From Zhenhengia yiwuensis (GTDB lineage: Bacteria; Bacillota; Clostridia; Lachnospirales; Cellulosilyticaceae), in the NCBI RefSeq assembly GCF_014384995.1, contig NZ_JACRSY010000007.1, positions 72,868 through 136,867 on the forward strand: 64,000 bases of DNA, given 5' to 3'. A model generated the notes under the pieces. It made no database searches. It saw only the letters and a list, made by a program, of their open reading frames with translations, and was not told the DNA's origin. The position numbers and the translations under genes were made by a program. Shown here piece by piece: positions 54,226 through 63,470 of this stretch. Each line of letters begins with the position of its first letter. Within the stretch, counting starts at the first letter, position 1.

Positions 54226-55272
54226 CTATCTATTTGACTTAGGTTCTATCACAAATTCAATTGACATCTCTTTATATTCAGACTGATCTATTGCACTATA
54301 CCTAAACCTATTATTCTGCTTGGCTTTATAGCTATACTCATAATTTCCAAAGCTTCCTTTTTTACTTCCCTTTTTGCCCTGTATAACCTGTTCAACTAAG
54401 GCATTAACCTCTTCTAATTCGCTTGCTTCCATATTCCATTCATTTTTACACCAGCTCAGTAGAGGTTCAAAATAGGACAAATCGATCTCCTCATCTTTAA
54501 TCTTATTGAAAATGACCCTTACTTTTTGAATCTGATCATCTTCTATAAAGAGCTGATAACCCACTGCCTTCTCTTCATAATAAGTGGCATCCACTTTTCC
54601 CTGTTCATCGTATAACGTCATATAACTTCTATTATTAAGTGATGGTGTAGAAAAACGTAACAACTTTGTTTCTCCCATAACATAAGGCGTATATACAACA
54701 AACTTATCCTTTGGTACGACTTCTGCTAACTGTTTAAAGTACTCATCCACTAACGTCAGTGGTTCATTTTCAATGTCCATATAAGAACTATAATTATAGC
54801 TTCTTCCCTCAACATCCTTATATAAGTGAGCAGGTTTAATTCTTATGGCAGCATTATTAATCACTATGTGCTGAGGATTTCTATTGCTCTCTTCTGCTCC
54901 GACCTTTTTCATAAAGTCTTGAATCCCAGGAAATACTTCATCTAATTTCTCTGCCCATTCACTATCCTCTGGCTTTAAATTATTTTCCTGAAAGAATTCC
55001 CAATCTATCTGTAATGCACGCCCACTTGAATCGAACTCATAATAATAGTCATTATATTTTTTATTAAACTCATCAGCTACTCTTTTTGTCTGATTAAGAA
55101 TAGTATCCTCAACTACATAATACGCCTGACTCCCTACATCCTCAGCTTCCTCTTTTCCATACATACTAGATGGCTCTTCCTCACTGTATGTAGTCATCAT
55201 ACTTACTTCTTGGTAAGTACTGCACCCTGTCAATAAAATACTCCCTAATAAAATCCATGCAAATTTCTTCAT
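54226..55272 (-). CDS. Lipoprotein of unknown function
   Basis: The protein has about 348 residues. A lipobox SILLTGC places it on the membrane surface, and the rest is acidic and Tyr-rich without a motif I recognise. It is the last gene of the GntR-ATPase-permease operon and starts only 12 bases past the permease, so it may be an accessory of that exporter-like ABC system. The ATG at 55272 is preceded by AGGAGG. Confidence 0.78.
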   Translation of the reverse strand: MKKFAWILLGSILLTGCSTYQEVSMMTTYSEEEPSSMYGKEEAEDVGSQAYYVVEDTILNQTKRVADEFNKKYNDYYYEFDSSGRALQIDWEFFQENNLKPEDSEWAEKLDEVFPGIQDFMKKVGAEESNRNPQHIVINNAAIRIKPAHLYKDVEGRSYNYSSYMDIENEPLTLVDEYFKQLAEVVPKDKFVVYTPYVMGETKLLRFSTPSLNNRSYMTLYDEQGKVDATYYEEKAVGYQLFIEDDQIQKVRVIFNKIKDEEIDLSYFEPLLSWCKNEWNMEASELEEVNALVEQVIQGKKGSKKGSFGNYEYSYKAKQNNRFRYSAIDQSEYKEMSIEFVIEPKSNR

Positions 55273-55284
55273 CTTAATCACCTC

Positions 55285-56340
55285 CTATTTCTCTTTACAT
55301 CCAATCCTAGCAACTTGATACATTAGGATATAACCTACTATCCCTAGAATCACTATAGATCCTAAATGGATTCCTAAATTCACTTCAGAAAACATACCAA
55401 ATCCTGAAACATAAAATTGAGGTAATAGTGCCATACTTATTGTACCTACTGCAATAAATATCTTGCGACATAAACGTTTAGGAATCAGTTTACTTTGGTC
55501 TTCTACCGTAAAATATTTACTACTCAGCCACCCTAATACAAGAGCAACGCCAATAGCTAGAAGTAGTAAACAAACCTTTATACCTGTATTTCCTATAAAA
55601 TGAATGTTAACCCCCTCACCATTTCTTACTTGGTTACCTGTGACTGAATCCATCATGCCATATACTACTGGTAAAGTGAGATAAGTATCTACTTGGTACC
55701 TAAAATCTATCATAAGGTTAAAATATGTTGGTAGAATCATGGCAATCGCTGTAACAACGATAGCAAATATACGATTACTAATTAGGTACTGCATCAGTAA
55801 TAACATGAGATAAACTAACGTCATAATCAAATAGTTCATCAGAAGCATTAATACGATATACTGTACGGACTCTATCTCTAAAAGGCTATCTTGCCATATA
55901 CTTATGCTATACATATCATTGAGCCAACTACTATGAGAAAATCGAAGTACTACAATCCCTATGGCATAAAGTACAAATGGAAGGGTATAAGTTACTACGC
56001 CACATCCCATCCTAATCCAATAAATATGGCTACTTTGTATAGGTAAGGCCTTCAAAAATCTTCCAACCTCTATATTTTTTGCATCCCTAAATTGTACATA
56101 TACGAGAAGAATAAGTCCTACAATGCTTCCTATTAACAAGAAAGGTGCAATCCAATTCAATTCTTGGCTAAACTCATTAGATATATACCAAATGCCTGAA
56201 TGTTCTAAGAAGCTCTTCCTTTTCTCCCCCATCGTTCCCATAAATAGTAGAAATACACCACTACATACCATTAGGAAATATAATATCATCCACTTTAATG
56301 ATCTAAACTCATATTTGATCAATGCCTTATATTTATTCAT
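55285..56340 (-). CDS. ABC-type multi-helix permease (YtrC/ABC-2-like)
   Basis: This permease of about 351 residues has about ten hydrophobic helices and no EAA motif, like the membrane subunits of YtrABC-type and ABC-2 exporters. It begins MNKYKALIKYEFRSLKWMILY, the usual amphipathic entry helix. Its ATG overlaps the end of the ATPase gene, so the two are coupled. The substrate is unknown. Relatives respond to cell-wall-active antibiotics. Confidence 0.82.
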   Translation of the reverse strand: MNKYKALIKYEFRSLKWMILYFLMVCSGVFLLFMGTMGEKRKSFLEHSGIWYISNEFSQELNWIAPFLLIGSIVGLILLVYVQFRDAKNIEVGRFLKALPIQSSHIYWIRMGCGVVTYTLPFVLYAIGIVVLRFSHSSWLNDMYSISIWQDSLLEIESVQYIVLMLLMNYLIMTLVYLMLLLMQYLISNRIFAIVVTAIAMILPTYFNLMIDFRYQVDTYLTLPVVYGMMDSVTGNQVRNGEGVNIHFIGNTGIKVCLLLLAIGVALVLGWLSSKYFTVEDQSKLIPKRLCRKIFIAVGTISMALLPQFYVSGFGMFSEVNLGIHLGSIVILGIVGYILMYQVARIGCKEK

Positions 56341-57226
56341 GACTCGCCTCTCTCCTTCCTCCATCTGTATAAATAAAGATTTCTTCTAAATTCATACCTA
56401 TAGGTTCTACAATTCGGGCTCCAACCTTTCTTAATCTATTCTCTAGCTCCTGTGTATAACGATCCGTAATAGCATAGTACACACTCCCTAGCTTTTCAAT
56501 ATTCACAAATTCACTCCACTTCATAAAGCCTTCTGGTGCTTCGTCTTCAAATACAATTTGAAGCTTCTTAATGCTTGACTTTAATTCATCTATAGTAGAT
56601 TGATAAGAGACTCTACCTTGATGAATAAAGGTTACCTCATCACATATTTTCTCTAGCTCTGTTAAATGGTGTGAAGATATTAAGACAGTCATTTGCTTTT
56701 CTTCTACAGCTTCAATAAGTAAATCAAGTAATTGTTTTTTTGCAATCGCATCTAAGCCTGATGTAGGCTCGTCTAATATCATTACCTTAGGATTGGATGC
56801 CAGATGTAGCATAAAAGATACTCTCATCTGCATCCCTTTAGAAAGCTGAGTAACTTTTTGATTTACCTTAATTTTAAAAATCTCATTATAGCGTTCAAAA
56901 TCTTTTCTACTGAAGTTTGGATACATGGCTTCAAAGAAGTCCACTAACTCTTTTACTTTATACCCCTTAAAAAATTGGTTACGATCTGCTACATAGCCTA
57001 TCATTTGCTTAGCTTCATCATTTTCCCAAACTGACTTACCATCAATGAATACTTCACCCTGATCACTCTTATAAATCCCTACTATACATTGAATCAAGGT
57101 TGTTTTACCTGCACCATTTTCACCAATTAAGCCATGAATACATCCAGGCGCTACTTCAAGTGATGCATTATGGACCGCTTGGAACTTCCCAAAATTTTTT
57201 GATACACCGTTTACTTTAATGCTCAT
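56333..57226 (-). CDS. ABC transporter ATP-binding protein (YtrB-like)
   Basis: This 297-residue nucleotide-binding protein has Walker A GENGAGKTTLI, signature LSKGMQMRVS, Walker B VMILDEP, and the H-loop in LISSHHLTELE. A C-terminal extension of about 80 residues follows the core. It is encoded directly after the GntR regulator (11-base overlap) and powers the permease downstream. Confidence 0.93.
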   Translation of the reverse strand: MSIKVNGVSKNFGKFQAVHNASLEVAPGCIHGLIGENGAGKTTLIQCIVGIYKSDQGEVFIDGKSVWENDEAKQMIGYVADRNQFFKGYKVKELVDFFEAMYPNFSRKDFERYNEIFKIKVNQKVTQLSKGMQMRVSFMLHLASNPKVMILDEPTSGLDAIAKKQLLDLLIEAVEEKQMTVLISSHHLTELEKICDEVTFIHQGRVSYQSTIDELKSSIKKLQIVFEDEAPEGFMKWSEFVNIEKLGSVYYAITDRYTQELENRLRKVGARIVEPIGMNLEEIFIYTDGGRREASHE

Positions 57227-57608
57227 TCTTCTCCCCCCTCAGTTCTTTAAATACTTTATCTACCTGAGCAACAATTTCTTCTTCCTCTAATCCCATGTAG
57301 TGTAATTCAATACAGATATTTTTTAGTGTTTGATATAACTCGGCCATTTTCTCCTCATCCACCTTTTTCATTGGAAGAGCACAAACAAATGTCCCCCTCC
57401 CTCTAATTGTTTCAATCACTTTTTGTCTTTCTAACTCTTGATAAGCCTTACTCACTGTATTGGGATTGATTGTCAACATTCCAGCTAATTGTCTCACTGA
57501 AGGCAACTGATCACCACTCTTTAAAATACCTTTAAGTAATTGCTCCTTTACTTGATCCACAATTTGCTCATAAATCGGCTTAGCACTTCTACCATCAATA
57601 ATAAACAT
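57216..57608 (-). CDS. GntR-family regulator, YtrA subfamily
   Basis: This 130-residue regulator has a GntR winged helix (about 10-75) with PIYEQIVDQVKEQLLKGILKSGDQLPSVRQLA and NPNTVSKAYQELERQ. The short helical C terminus is typical of YtrA and lacks a ligand domain. YtrA members repress their own ABC operon. The promoter carries a matching AGTGTA-N13-TACACT operator at 57669-57693. The start follows AGGAGG. Confidence 0.92.
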   Translation of the reverse strand: MFIIDGRSAKPIYEQIVDQVKEQLLKGILKSGDQLPSVRQLAGMLTINPNTVSKAYQELERQKVIETIRGRGTFVCALPMKKVDEEKMAELYQTLKNICIELHYMGLEEEEIVAQVDKVFKELRGEKNEH

Positions 57609-57668
57609 AGTCCACCTCCTTTAAACTTTATCTATATATTTACTTTTAGTGTATGGCTACGTGTACCA

Positions 57669-57693
57669 AGTGTACTATTTCAACTAGTACACT
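57669..57693. promoter_or_regulatory. YtrA-type operator
   Basis: AGTGTACTA and TAGTACACT form a perfect inverted repeat whose outer part is exactly AGTGTA-N13-TACACT, the known YtrA box. It lies just downstream of the -10 box, where a bound repressor would block initiation. Confidence 0.75.
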
Positions 57694-57696
57694 CAA

Positions 57697-57725
57697 AATA
57701 TAATATCTTACCTCCTAAAAGTCAA
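57697..57725 (-). promoter_or_regulatory. Promoter of the GntR/ABC operon
   Basis: TTGACT and TATATT are 17 bases apart on the reverse strand, immediately upstream of the operator. Confidence 0.7.
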
Positions 57726-57795
57726 CTCTTTTTTGTATTTTTCAGAGATGAATCCTCTTTGCTTTTAGAAATTTCTAAGCCTCTATTTTGCCACA

Positions 57796-57856
57796 TAAAA
57801 AAGCTAGTATACAGCCATGCTTTTAAGGCAGAATGACTGTATGCTAGCTTTTTTCG
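57796..57856 (-). terminator. Terminator after the CuAO-N protein gene
   Basis: AAAAAAGCTAG-TATACAG pairs with CTGTAT-GCTAGCTTTTTT; about 40 bases after the stop. Confidence 0.8.
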
Positions 57857-57894
57857 TTTATTGTTATCTTTGTTAATCCCTATTAAGAGACCCC

Positions 57895-58764
57895 CTATAG
57901 TGAGCTATTTATTAGGGTTTTAATATAAGTTCTCTCTTGACTCCCATCAAATATTAAATCAAGGCTTGAATAATCTTCTTCTGCTAATATCCCTATCTGA
58001 TACCCATCAGCTTCTATAATTGTTAAAGGGATAATCTCTTGTGTAGAAATCATATTATACAGTTCATTTGCCTTGGTAGGTACTAAGCTACTCAGAATAA
58101 GCTTTGCCATCTCTAGATTTTCTGAATTATTCTCATGCAAAGATAAGGTTACTAATTGTTTTTCTGGTACTACTTGTGCAAATGAAATTTGATAAGGCTT
58201 TCCATCCTCACCTATAGCGTGCCTGTTGTAACTTATATTATCTATGCCAAATCTCTTATAGCCATTACCTAGTAGTAAACTCGGTACTTCTTCTAGTGGT
58301 ACTTGTTTATTTACAGTAGGTACTTTGATTGGTTCACCTGATGTAGAGAGATAAGCTGTTCTATTGGCGTAGCTTATTTGTAAACCTAATGTATCCGTTA
58401 CAACTCTTATAGGAAGATATACTGTATTATTTTTCATCTCAGGATTACTTAATAATTGAATATATCCATCATTGGATTTGGCATTATGATAATCTACTGT
58501 AAACTCAATGAATTTATCCCCTTTTGTTATCGTAGCAGTCTGTTCTTTATTATCCCAGCTTACATCATAGTTAAGTTTTTCTGATAATAGTCTTAATGGT
58601 ATCATAGCGTTCCCATTATCACTTATATATCCTTCACCAATAATGACCTGATCAAGAGATATAGATACAGGTTTTGCTAAAGTTCTAGCTTGAGCTTGTA
58701 CTGGCGTAAGTACTAATAGAGCAGCTAAAGTTAGGTTCATTATCTTTTGTATTAATCTTTTCAT
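57895..58764 (-). CDS. Secreted protein with copper-amine-oxidase-N domain
   Basis: The protein has about 289 residues. A signal peptide (about 1-26, ending VQAQA) is followed by a CuAO_N/stalk domain (about 30-145) with NAMIPLRLLSEKLNYDVSWDNKEQTATI and VYLPIRVVTDTLG. The remaining C-terminal 140 residues are not recognised. The domain is a wall-associated stalk in clostridia and does not mean copper oxidase activity. The ATG at 58764 has AAGGAG upstream; a frame six codons longer has no site. Confidence 0.85.
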   Translation of the reverse strand: MKRLIQKIMNLTLAALLVLTPVQAQARTLAKPVSISLDQVIIGEGYISDNGNAMIPLRLLSEKLNYDVSWDNKEQTATITKGDKFIEFTVDYHNAKSNDGYIQLLSNPEMKNNTVYLPIRVVTDTLGLQISYANRTAYLSTSGEPIKVPTVNKQVPLEEVPSLLLGNGYKRFGIDNISYNRHAIGEDGKPYQISFAQVVPEKQLVTLSLHENNSENLEMAKLILSSLVPTKANELYNMISTQEIIPLTIIEADGYQIGILAEEDYSSLDLIFDGSQERTYIKTLINSSL

Positions 58765-58883
58765 TTTGCTAAACTCCTTCATCTTTTTTCTAGCTTATTA
58801 TACACTTTTTAACACCTCATTTTCTACTTCCCTAACGCAAAATATGAATTTAAGTAAAAAATTCGGATTTTCTCACCTTCTGG

Positions 58884-59276
58884 CTAGCTTCCTACTTTAC
58901 TCCCTAATACTGCCATTTTTAACCTATTCCCTACCGTTGCCTGTATGATTTTCTCTATAATTTGATCTTTATTATCTCTGCTTTTAATGCAGGCACTTAA
59001 ACTTTTTGCCAGTTCTACTAGCTTAGGCTTACTTAATTTTAGTCCTTGTAAGTAGATTTGTGCCTCTTCATAGGTTTGACATTGTTTCAATGCTTCTTCA
59101 TAAACCACTAATTGCTTATCTACTTCTTTGACAACCTTTTTACTTTTATGTACTTCTTGTAATCCTAAAGTAAACTCTCCCTCTAGCCATTTTGAGAATT
59201 GCTTTTCATCAAGTCCTTCTATAAATTTTAAGGCGAGTTTATAGCCTTTAATCACTTCTTGTGCACCTATTGCCAT
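58884..59276 (-). CDS. ParA-linked small protein with SAP-like C terminus
   Basis: The protein has about 130 residues. A helical N-terminal half (about 1-75) is rich in Lys/Glu. The C-terminal 45 residues have a helix-extended-helix look: LKLSKPKLVELAKSLSACI followed by KDQIIEKIIQATVG, like SAP/Rho-N DNA-binding folds. Its ATG overlaps the stop of the ParA gene, so the two are made together. A DNA-binding partner role is inference. No ParB-type HTH or CTPase motifs are present. Confidence 0.68.
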   Translation of the reverse strand: MAIGAQEVIKGYKLALKFIEGLDEKQFSKWLEGEFTLGLQEVHKSKKVVKEVDKQLVVYEEALKQCQTYEEAQIYLQGLKLSKPKLVELAKSLSACIKSRDNKDQIIEKIIQATVGNRLKMAVLGSKVGS

Positions 59277-60184
59277 CACTTATCCCCCATTCTCTGTAGT
59301 ACCTCTTGTAAGAGCGCTTCAAACTCTTCAGCAAGCTTCTTTTCCATTGGACCTGATTTGCTTCTTAAAATAGTAGGGATTTTATTGTTCTGCCCCATTA
59401 CACTTTGATTAAACCTGATACGTGTATTAAAATACTTTAATGCCTGGTCCTTAATTTCTTTTTCATACTGCTTATTAATAGCAATGAGATCATCCCCACT
59501 GGTTTGCACCATAGTTGCTACAGTCCCCATAAGTTGTGGATGCAAATTATGATAAGGTAAACTAAAGTAAGCGATACTTTGGTTAGTATCTCTCACTAAT
59601 TCCTCTACATGTCCTTTCAGCGTTAATCCACCTAAACTAGATAAGTGGTCAAGTCTTGTTGGGACTAAATAGTAATCACTTGCCACTACAGCACTTTGTG
59701 TAATGATGCCAAAGCTCGGCTGGCAATCTATCAAAATCATATCAAACTGTTCTTTTAACTTCTCTATTTCCTTATCTAATAAATAAAGTATAGCCATTTT
59801 ATTTCTTATTTGCTTACGCCTTGTTACACCTAGACACCTTTGTGCAAGTTCTATCTCTACTTTAAATAAATCTGTATGAGAAGAAATAATCGTAATGGGT
59901 CTTGTTAAATGCTGATTGACTTCTAAGTTCTCTGTAAATAAGGTTTCAAAAGGTATCTTATTGCCATTCAAACAGCTATCATACCATTTTTTAATGGTAT
60001 GATTTTCTCTATACCGCGTCCCCCATTGCTCTACAGGTATAAATGAAAAAGTCAGACTAGCTTGTGGGTCTAAATCTACGACTAATACCCTATGACCTTT
60101 GGTAGCAAGGCCTACTGCTAGATTAGCCACTATACTTGTTTTACCTACTCCTCCTTTGTAGTTAACTACTGAAATAACCGCCAC
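59276..60184 (-). CDS. ParA-family partition ATPase
   Basis: This 302-residue MinD/ParA-type ATPase has a deviant Walker A, KGGVGKTSIV (residues 10-19) with the signature Lys10, then VLVVDLDPQAS, and Walker B MILIDCQPSFG. It lacks the N-terminal HTH of plasmid type-Ia ParA and is longer than chromosomal Soj (about 255). No parB follows; instead a SAP-like small protein overlaps. The setting beside restriction genes and an IS element suggests a plasmid- or island-derived partition or positioning system. Confidence 0.88.
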   Translation of the reverse strand: MAVISVVNYKGGVGKTSIVANLAVGLATKGHRVLVVDLDPQASLTFSFIPVEQWGTRYRENHTIKKWYDSCLNGNKIPFETLFTENLEVNQHLTRPITIISSHTDLFKVEIELAQRCLGVTRRKQIRNKMAILYLLDKEIEKLKEQFDMILIDCQPSFGIITQSAVVASDYYLVPTRLDHLSSLGGLTLKGHVEELVRDTNQSIAYFSLPYHNLHPQLMGTVATMVQTSGDDLIAINKQYEKEIKDQALKYFNTRIRFNQSVMGQNNKIPTILRSKSGPMEKKLAEEFEALLQEVLQRMGDK

Positions 60185-60259
60185 TTATCTTCCTCCTGCT
60201 CTCACTATGCTTATCCTTATAATATATGGTGTGAGAGGTGCTGTTATGAGTAGGTTTGT

Positions 60260-60586
60260 CTACATACTCATAGAATCTTGATACTTAAAGCTTATTATGC
60301 TTATATAATAGAAAAAAGATAATACCCTTATATAGGCATTATCTCTTCTTTTATTATTTACTAATTTAGGTGCTCTCTCTAATGCTATAGGGCTACCATT
60401 AAGTTGAGCACTCTTAGAACCTACAGTTAAAAAAAATGTTGTATCACCTTTTGAACAATATGCTGTAGATAATGTACTGTCCCACTCAATTTGAATTCCT
60501 AATGCATCGCATAAAGGCCTGATTTCTACTAAAGCCATTTCATTATCAATAATACCTTTATATACTGCTCTATCGTTATGAGTAGA
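60260..60586 (-). pseudogene. Broken copper-amine-oxidase-N fragment
   Basis: An open stretch encodes one CuAO_N-like repeat (YKGIIDNEMALVEIRPLC, GIQIEWDSTLSTAYCSKGD). It lacks a signal peptide and upstream part, and after APKLVNNK turns into unrelated residues before a stop. It is a decayed relic of a gene like the one at 57895, left between mcrC and parA. A 92-codon ORF from 60538 exists but is unlikely to be functional. Confidence 0.65.
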
Positions 60587-60593
60587 TTTTTCT

Positions 60594-60621
60594 ACAAAAA
60601 AGCTAGCCTATTCGGCTAGCT
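60594..60621 (-). terminator. Terminator after mcrC
   Basis: On the reverse strand AGCTAGCC pairs with GGCTAGCT, followed by TTTTT; the arm includes the last mcrC codons. Confidence 0.8.
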
Positions 60622-61657
60622 CCTTCACTAAATCATTAAGCTGTTGTTTGATTATTTCAAAATCTCCACTTAAATCTAATGTCTTAACATTAATCTTATT
60701 ACCAGCCATCCTATATTCATGGTCTGGCATAATTGCTTCATCTGTTTGAGCATATAGAAGTGCACCACTTACCTTACCAGATTGCATGACATCATAGTTT
60801 TTAACATAGGTGAATATCTGATACATATTACCTGAGTGTAAAGCCTTACTATGAAACTGCCCATGTTGTTGCAGTATTGAGCTATAATATTTTGTATCAA
60901 TAATCATTGTCTTATCTTTATATTCCAACGTAATATCTGTCTTCATAGTCGGTAGTAATTCTACATATCCATCATCTACATTCCAGTTAATATGCTTAGC
61001 TGACACCTTAAATTGTGGGTAATGCTTTTTATAAAAAGCAAATATAAATTTTTCGTATAATCTATGCATATGTTGCTCATCTATATAGTGTCCTATTTTT
61101 TTAGAACCCTCTTCCTCCGTCATCAGTAAGCCCTTTATGACTAAATAGCAAATATTCAGCAGCATCTTATATGTAGCATTATGCCTGTGATACTTAATAG
61201 CTTTCCATTGAATTGTATAAGGATTTACTTCCTTGACATTTTGAAAATATATAAGTACTTTTTTCATTTTTTTCTTCTGAGCTAATGCCACATCTGGACA
61301 TCTTAGGAGTAAGTTCGCTGTTGTCTTTAATATTTGATTCATGTACATATTCTCTGAATACTCATCATAGACGCAGATAAGTTGTCTTCTAAACAAAGTT
61401 TGAGCTTTAATAGAATTTGTGACATCTATTTTTCCTCTTGGAGAACTTAAAGATTGCATTTGCCTACAGTATTCTCGCCCTAATCCTCTTCTTATTTGAT
61501 TAGCAATCCCCTGGGCAAGAATAGCCACTAACAAATCACTTGTATACTGAAATGTTTCAGTCTCTATATGCTTATACGATTCCTCCTTTAAAGATTGAAA
61601 AGCATAGGCAAGCATGTAATAAATGTTTTTAATATAGATACTTTTATTCTTAGTCAT
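60608..61657 (-). CDS. mcrC: McrC-type nuclease subunit of a methyl-dependent restriction system
   Basis: This 349-residue protein has a PD-(D/E)xK-type nuclease core with D241 in LPTMKTDITLEY and D254-T-K256 in MIIDTKYY. The N-terminal YIKNIYYMLAYAFQ is the McrC signature that docks to McrB. It overlaps the mcrB end by 8 bases. It cleaves DNA only with McrB and GTP, at modified cytosine sites. It appears intact. Confidence 0.9.
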   Translation of the reverse strand: MTKNKSIYIKNIYYMLAYAFQSLKEESYKHIETETFQYTSDLLVAILAQGIANQIRRGLGREYCRQMQSLSSPRGKIDVTNSIKAQTLFRRQLICVYDEYSENMYMNQILKTTANLLLRCPDVALAQKKKMKKVLIYFQNVKEVNPYTIQWKAIKYHRHNATYKMLLNICYLVIKGLLMTEEEGSKKIGHYIDEQHMHRLYEKFIFAFYKKHYPQFKVSAKHINWNVDDGYVELLPTMKTDITLEYKDKTMIIDTKYYSSILQQHGQFHSKALHSGNMYQIFTYVKNYDVMQSGKVSGALLYAQTDEAIMPDHEYRMAGNKINVKTLDLSGDFEIIKQQLNDLVKELAE

Positions 61658-63413
61658 TTAAAATATCACTCAACCTTATTTGCCATTTTTCCACTTGAGT
61701 ACTATCATCAAACCAATATTCATGGATAAGAGGCAATAGTTCATATTTAATAACAGCTTCAATCCATTCATCTGTAATAGGATCATCTGTACACAAATAA
61801 CTATGTCCTATTCTAAAGCCTGTTCCTAATGCCTCATCCTTACCAATATCCTGATTTAATGCTTTAATCGTATCTACAAGTACGCCAAACTTAGGATGAC
61901 CTACTTCTTCTCTTACCTTATTAAAACCTTCTGAATCAAAAGCAGGCTCTAGTTCATAAAAAGCAAATCTCCTTCTAAGCGCATAATCAATCATAGCCAG
62001 ACTTCGGTCTGCTGTGTTCATCATCCCAATGATATGTACATTACTCGGCACTGAAAACAACTCATTCGCATAAAGTAAACGAAGCTTATCTCCTCTTTTA
62101 TCTTTCTCAATAAGCATAAGGAGTTCCCCAAAAATTTTACTCAAGTTACCTCTATTAATTTCATCAATGATAAAGAAATAATCCCTTTCACTATCATCTT
62201 GTGCACGTTTACAAAACTGATAAAAAGGCCCTTGCATCAGTTCAAACCCATCTTGAGTCGGGCGATACCCCATAATAAAATCTTCATAGCTATAACTTTG
62301 ATGGAACTGAACCATCATTACTCTACTTGTGTCCTTAGTACCCATTATAGAATAAGCTAACCTCTTAGCTGCAAAAGTTTTGCCTACTCCAGGTGCTCCT
62401 TGAAGAATAAGATTTTTCTTATACTTAAGCAAGCCTACTAATGTCTCATACTGCTGTGCATTCATATAGACTTCGCTCAAGAAATCTTCTTCTAAATAGC
62501 TATCATACTCAATCTCTTGCTCTTCTATCTCTTCAAATCCTTCTTCTGTTTGTGTCATCATCACTTCTATTTTTTCACGGTAATCCACATAAGAAGATAT
62601 ATCCGTTAAAGTCTTCATCACTGCCCGACCTGGATGCTCCCAATTTCCTTTATGCGTCCATTTCACTCTTCGAATATATTTGTAATCTTGTCTTGCCTCA
62701 TCAAAAATATAATCACTTTCAACAACCCCTCTTCCAATAAGAGCTGATACACCTTTTTTTACATATATAATATCTCCGATTTGCATGTCATGCATAAACT
62801 GCCAAGTCGCTAAAGAAGCATTCGTATAACTTTTATTACTGTCCCATAGTGCTTTCATCTTCATGCGCATAGATTCTCGCGTAGTATATTGTCTTAAATC
62901 ACCGAGTTCCTCCCAGCCTATTCCCATAATGCCCTCATCGTAGAACTCCTCCCATTTACAAGAGTTCTCTCCTGGTGCATAAATCCAATACCTTGTTTCT
63001 GACTCCCTTAAGTTTTCTCCATATTCATCACAGCTCTCTTTAATTTCATTGATATTATTTCTTTTCCATGCCTCATGTGAAAGATGTGAAAAATCATGAT
63101 ATGGGATTCTATTTTGGCTAAATGCTCTTTTTAGGCAATCAACTATATTAAGATATACCAAAGCATTTGGGACAGTTTTAAATTCATTTTTCAAATCATA
63201 TTGCCAGAACATTAAATCTTTATTGTTTTTAATAAGAAATTCTCTATTGCATCCATCAAGATTAAGATATGTTTCAGGCCTAATCCAATATAATCCTATA
63301 GATAGCTTCCATTTAACATAAGGTTGTTGTATAACCTTATCATAGTATGTAATAAAATCCTTTTTTGTATTTTCTTTAGGATTATCTGCATAAGCAATAG
63401 CTACTTCAAACAT
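61650..63413 (-). CDS. mcrB: McrB-type AAA+ GTPase, 5' end removed by IS30
   Basis: The remaining 587 codons include a DNA-sensing region with an EVE-like domain (about 140-260; ETRYWIYAPGEN and GIMGIGWEELGDL). The AAA+ motor follows with Walker A GAPGVGKT (339-346), Walker B FFIIDEIN and the McrB signature MNTADRS (465-471). In-frame codons continue upstream of the first Met (through IPNLWE) to a TAG at 63471-63473, at the edge of the IS30 element. The native N terminus is therefore missing. The motor is intact, but modified-base recognition may be lost unless a shorter start is used. Confidence 0.82.
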   Translation of the reverse strand: MFEVAIAYADNPKENTKKDFITYYDKVIQQPYVKWKLSIGLYWIRPETYLNLDGCNREFLIKNNKDLMFWQYDLKNEFKTVPNALVYLNIVDCLKRAFSQNRIPYHDFSHLSHEAWKRNNINEIKESCDEYGENLRESETRYWIYAPGENSCKWEEFYDEGIMGIGWEELGDLRQYTTRESMRMKMKALWDSNKSYTNASLATWQFMHDMQIGDIIYVKKGVSALIGRGVVESDYIFDEARQDYKYIRRVKWTHKGNWEHPGRAVMKTLTDISSYVDYREKIEVMMTQTEEGFEEIEEQEIEYDSYLEEDFLSEVYMNAQQYETLVGLLKYKKNLILQGAPGVGKTFAAKRLAYSIMGTKDTSRVMMVQFHQSYSYEDFIMGYRPTQDGFELMQGPFYQFCKRAQDDSERDYFFIIDEINRGNLSKIFGELLMLIEKDKRGDKLRLLYANELFSVPSNVHIIGMMNTADRSLAMIDYALRRRFAFYELEPAFDSEGFNKVREEVGHPKFGVLVDTIKALNQDIGKDEALGTGFRIGHSYLCTDDPITDEWIEAVIKYELLPLIHEYWFDDSTQVEKWQIRLSDILND

Positions 63414-63470
63414 TTCCCATAGATTTGGTATGTCTTCTGTTCTTTTCTTTATATCTCTTGAATTTACAAT

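Noticed and set aside
57895..58764. Copper amine oxidase enzyme
   Set aside because: Only the N-terminal stalk domain is present; the catalytic domain with topaquinone is absent.
60260..60538. A 92-residue intact small protein
   Set aside because: Only one CuAO_N repeat is recognisable, the signal peptide is missing, and the C terminus shifts to unrelated residues, so a decayed fragment is the better reading.
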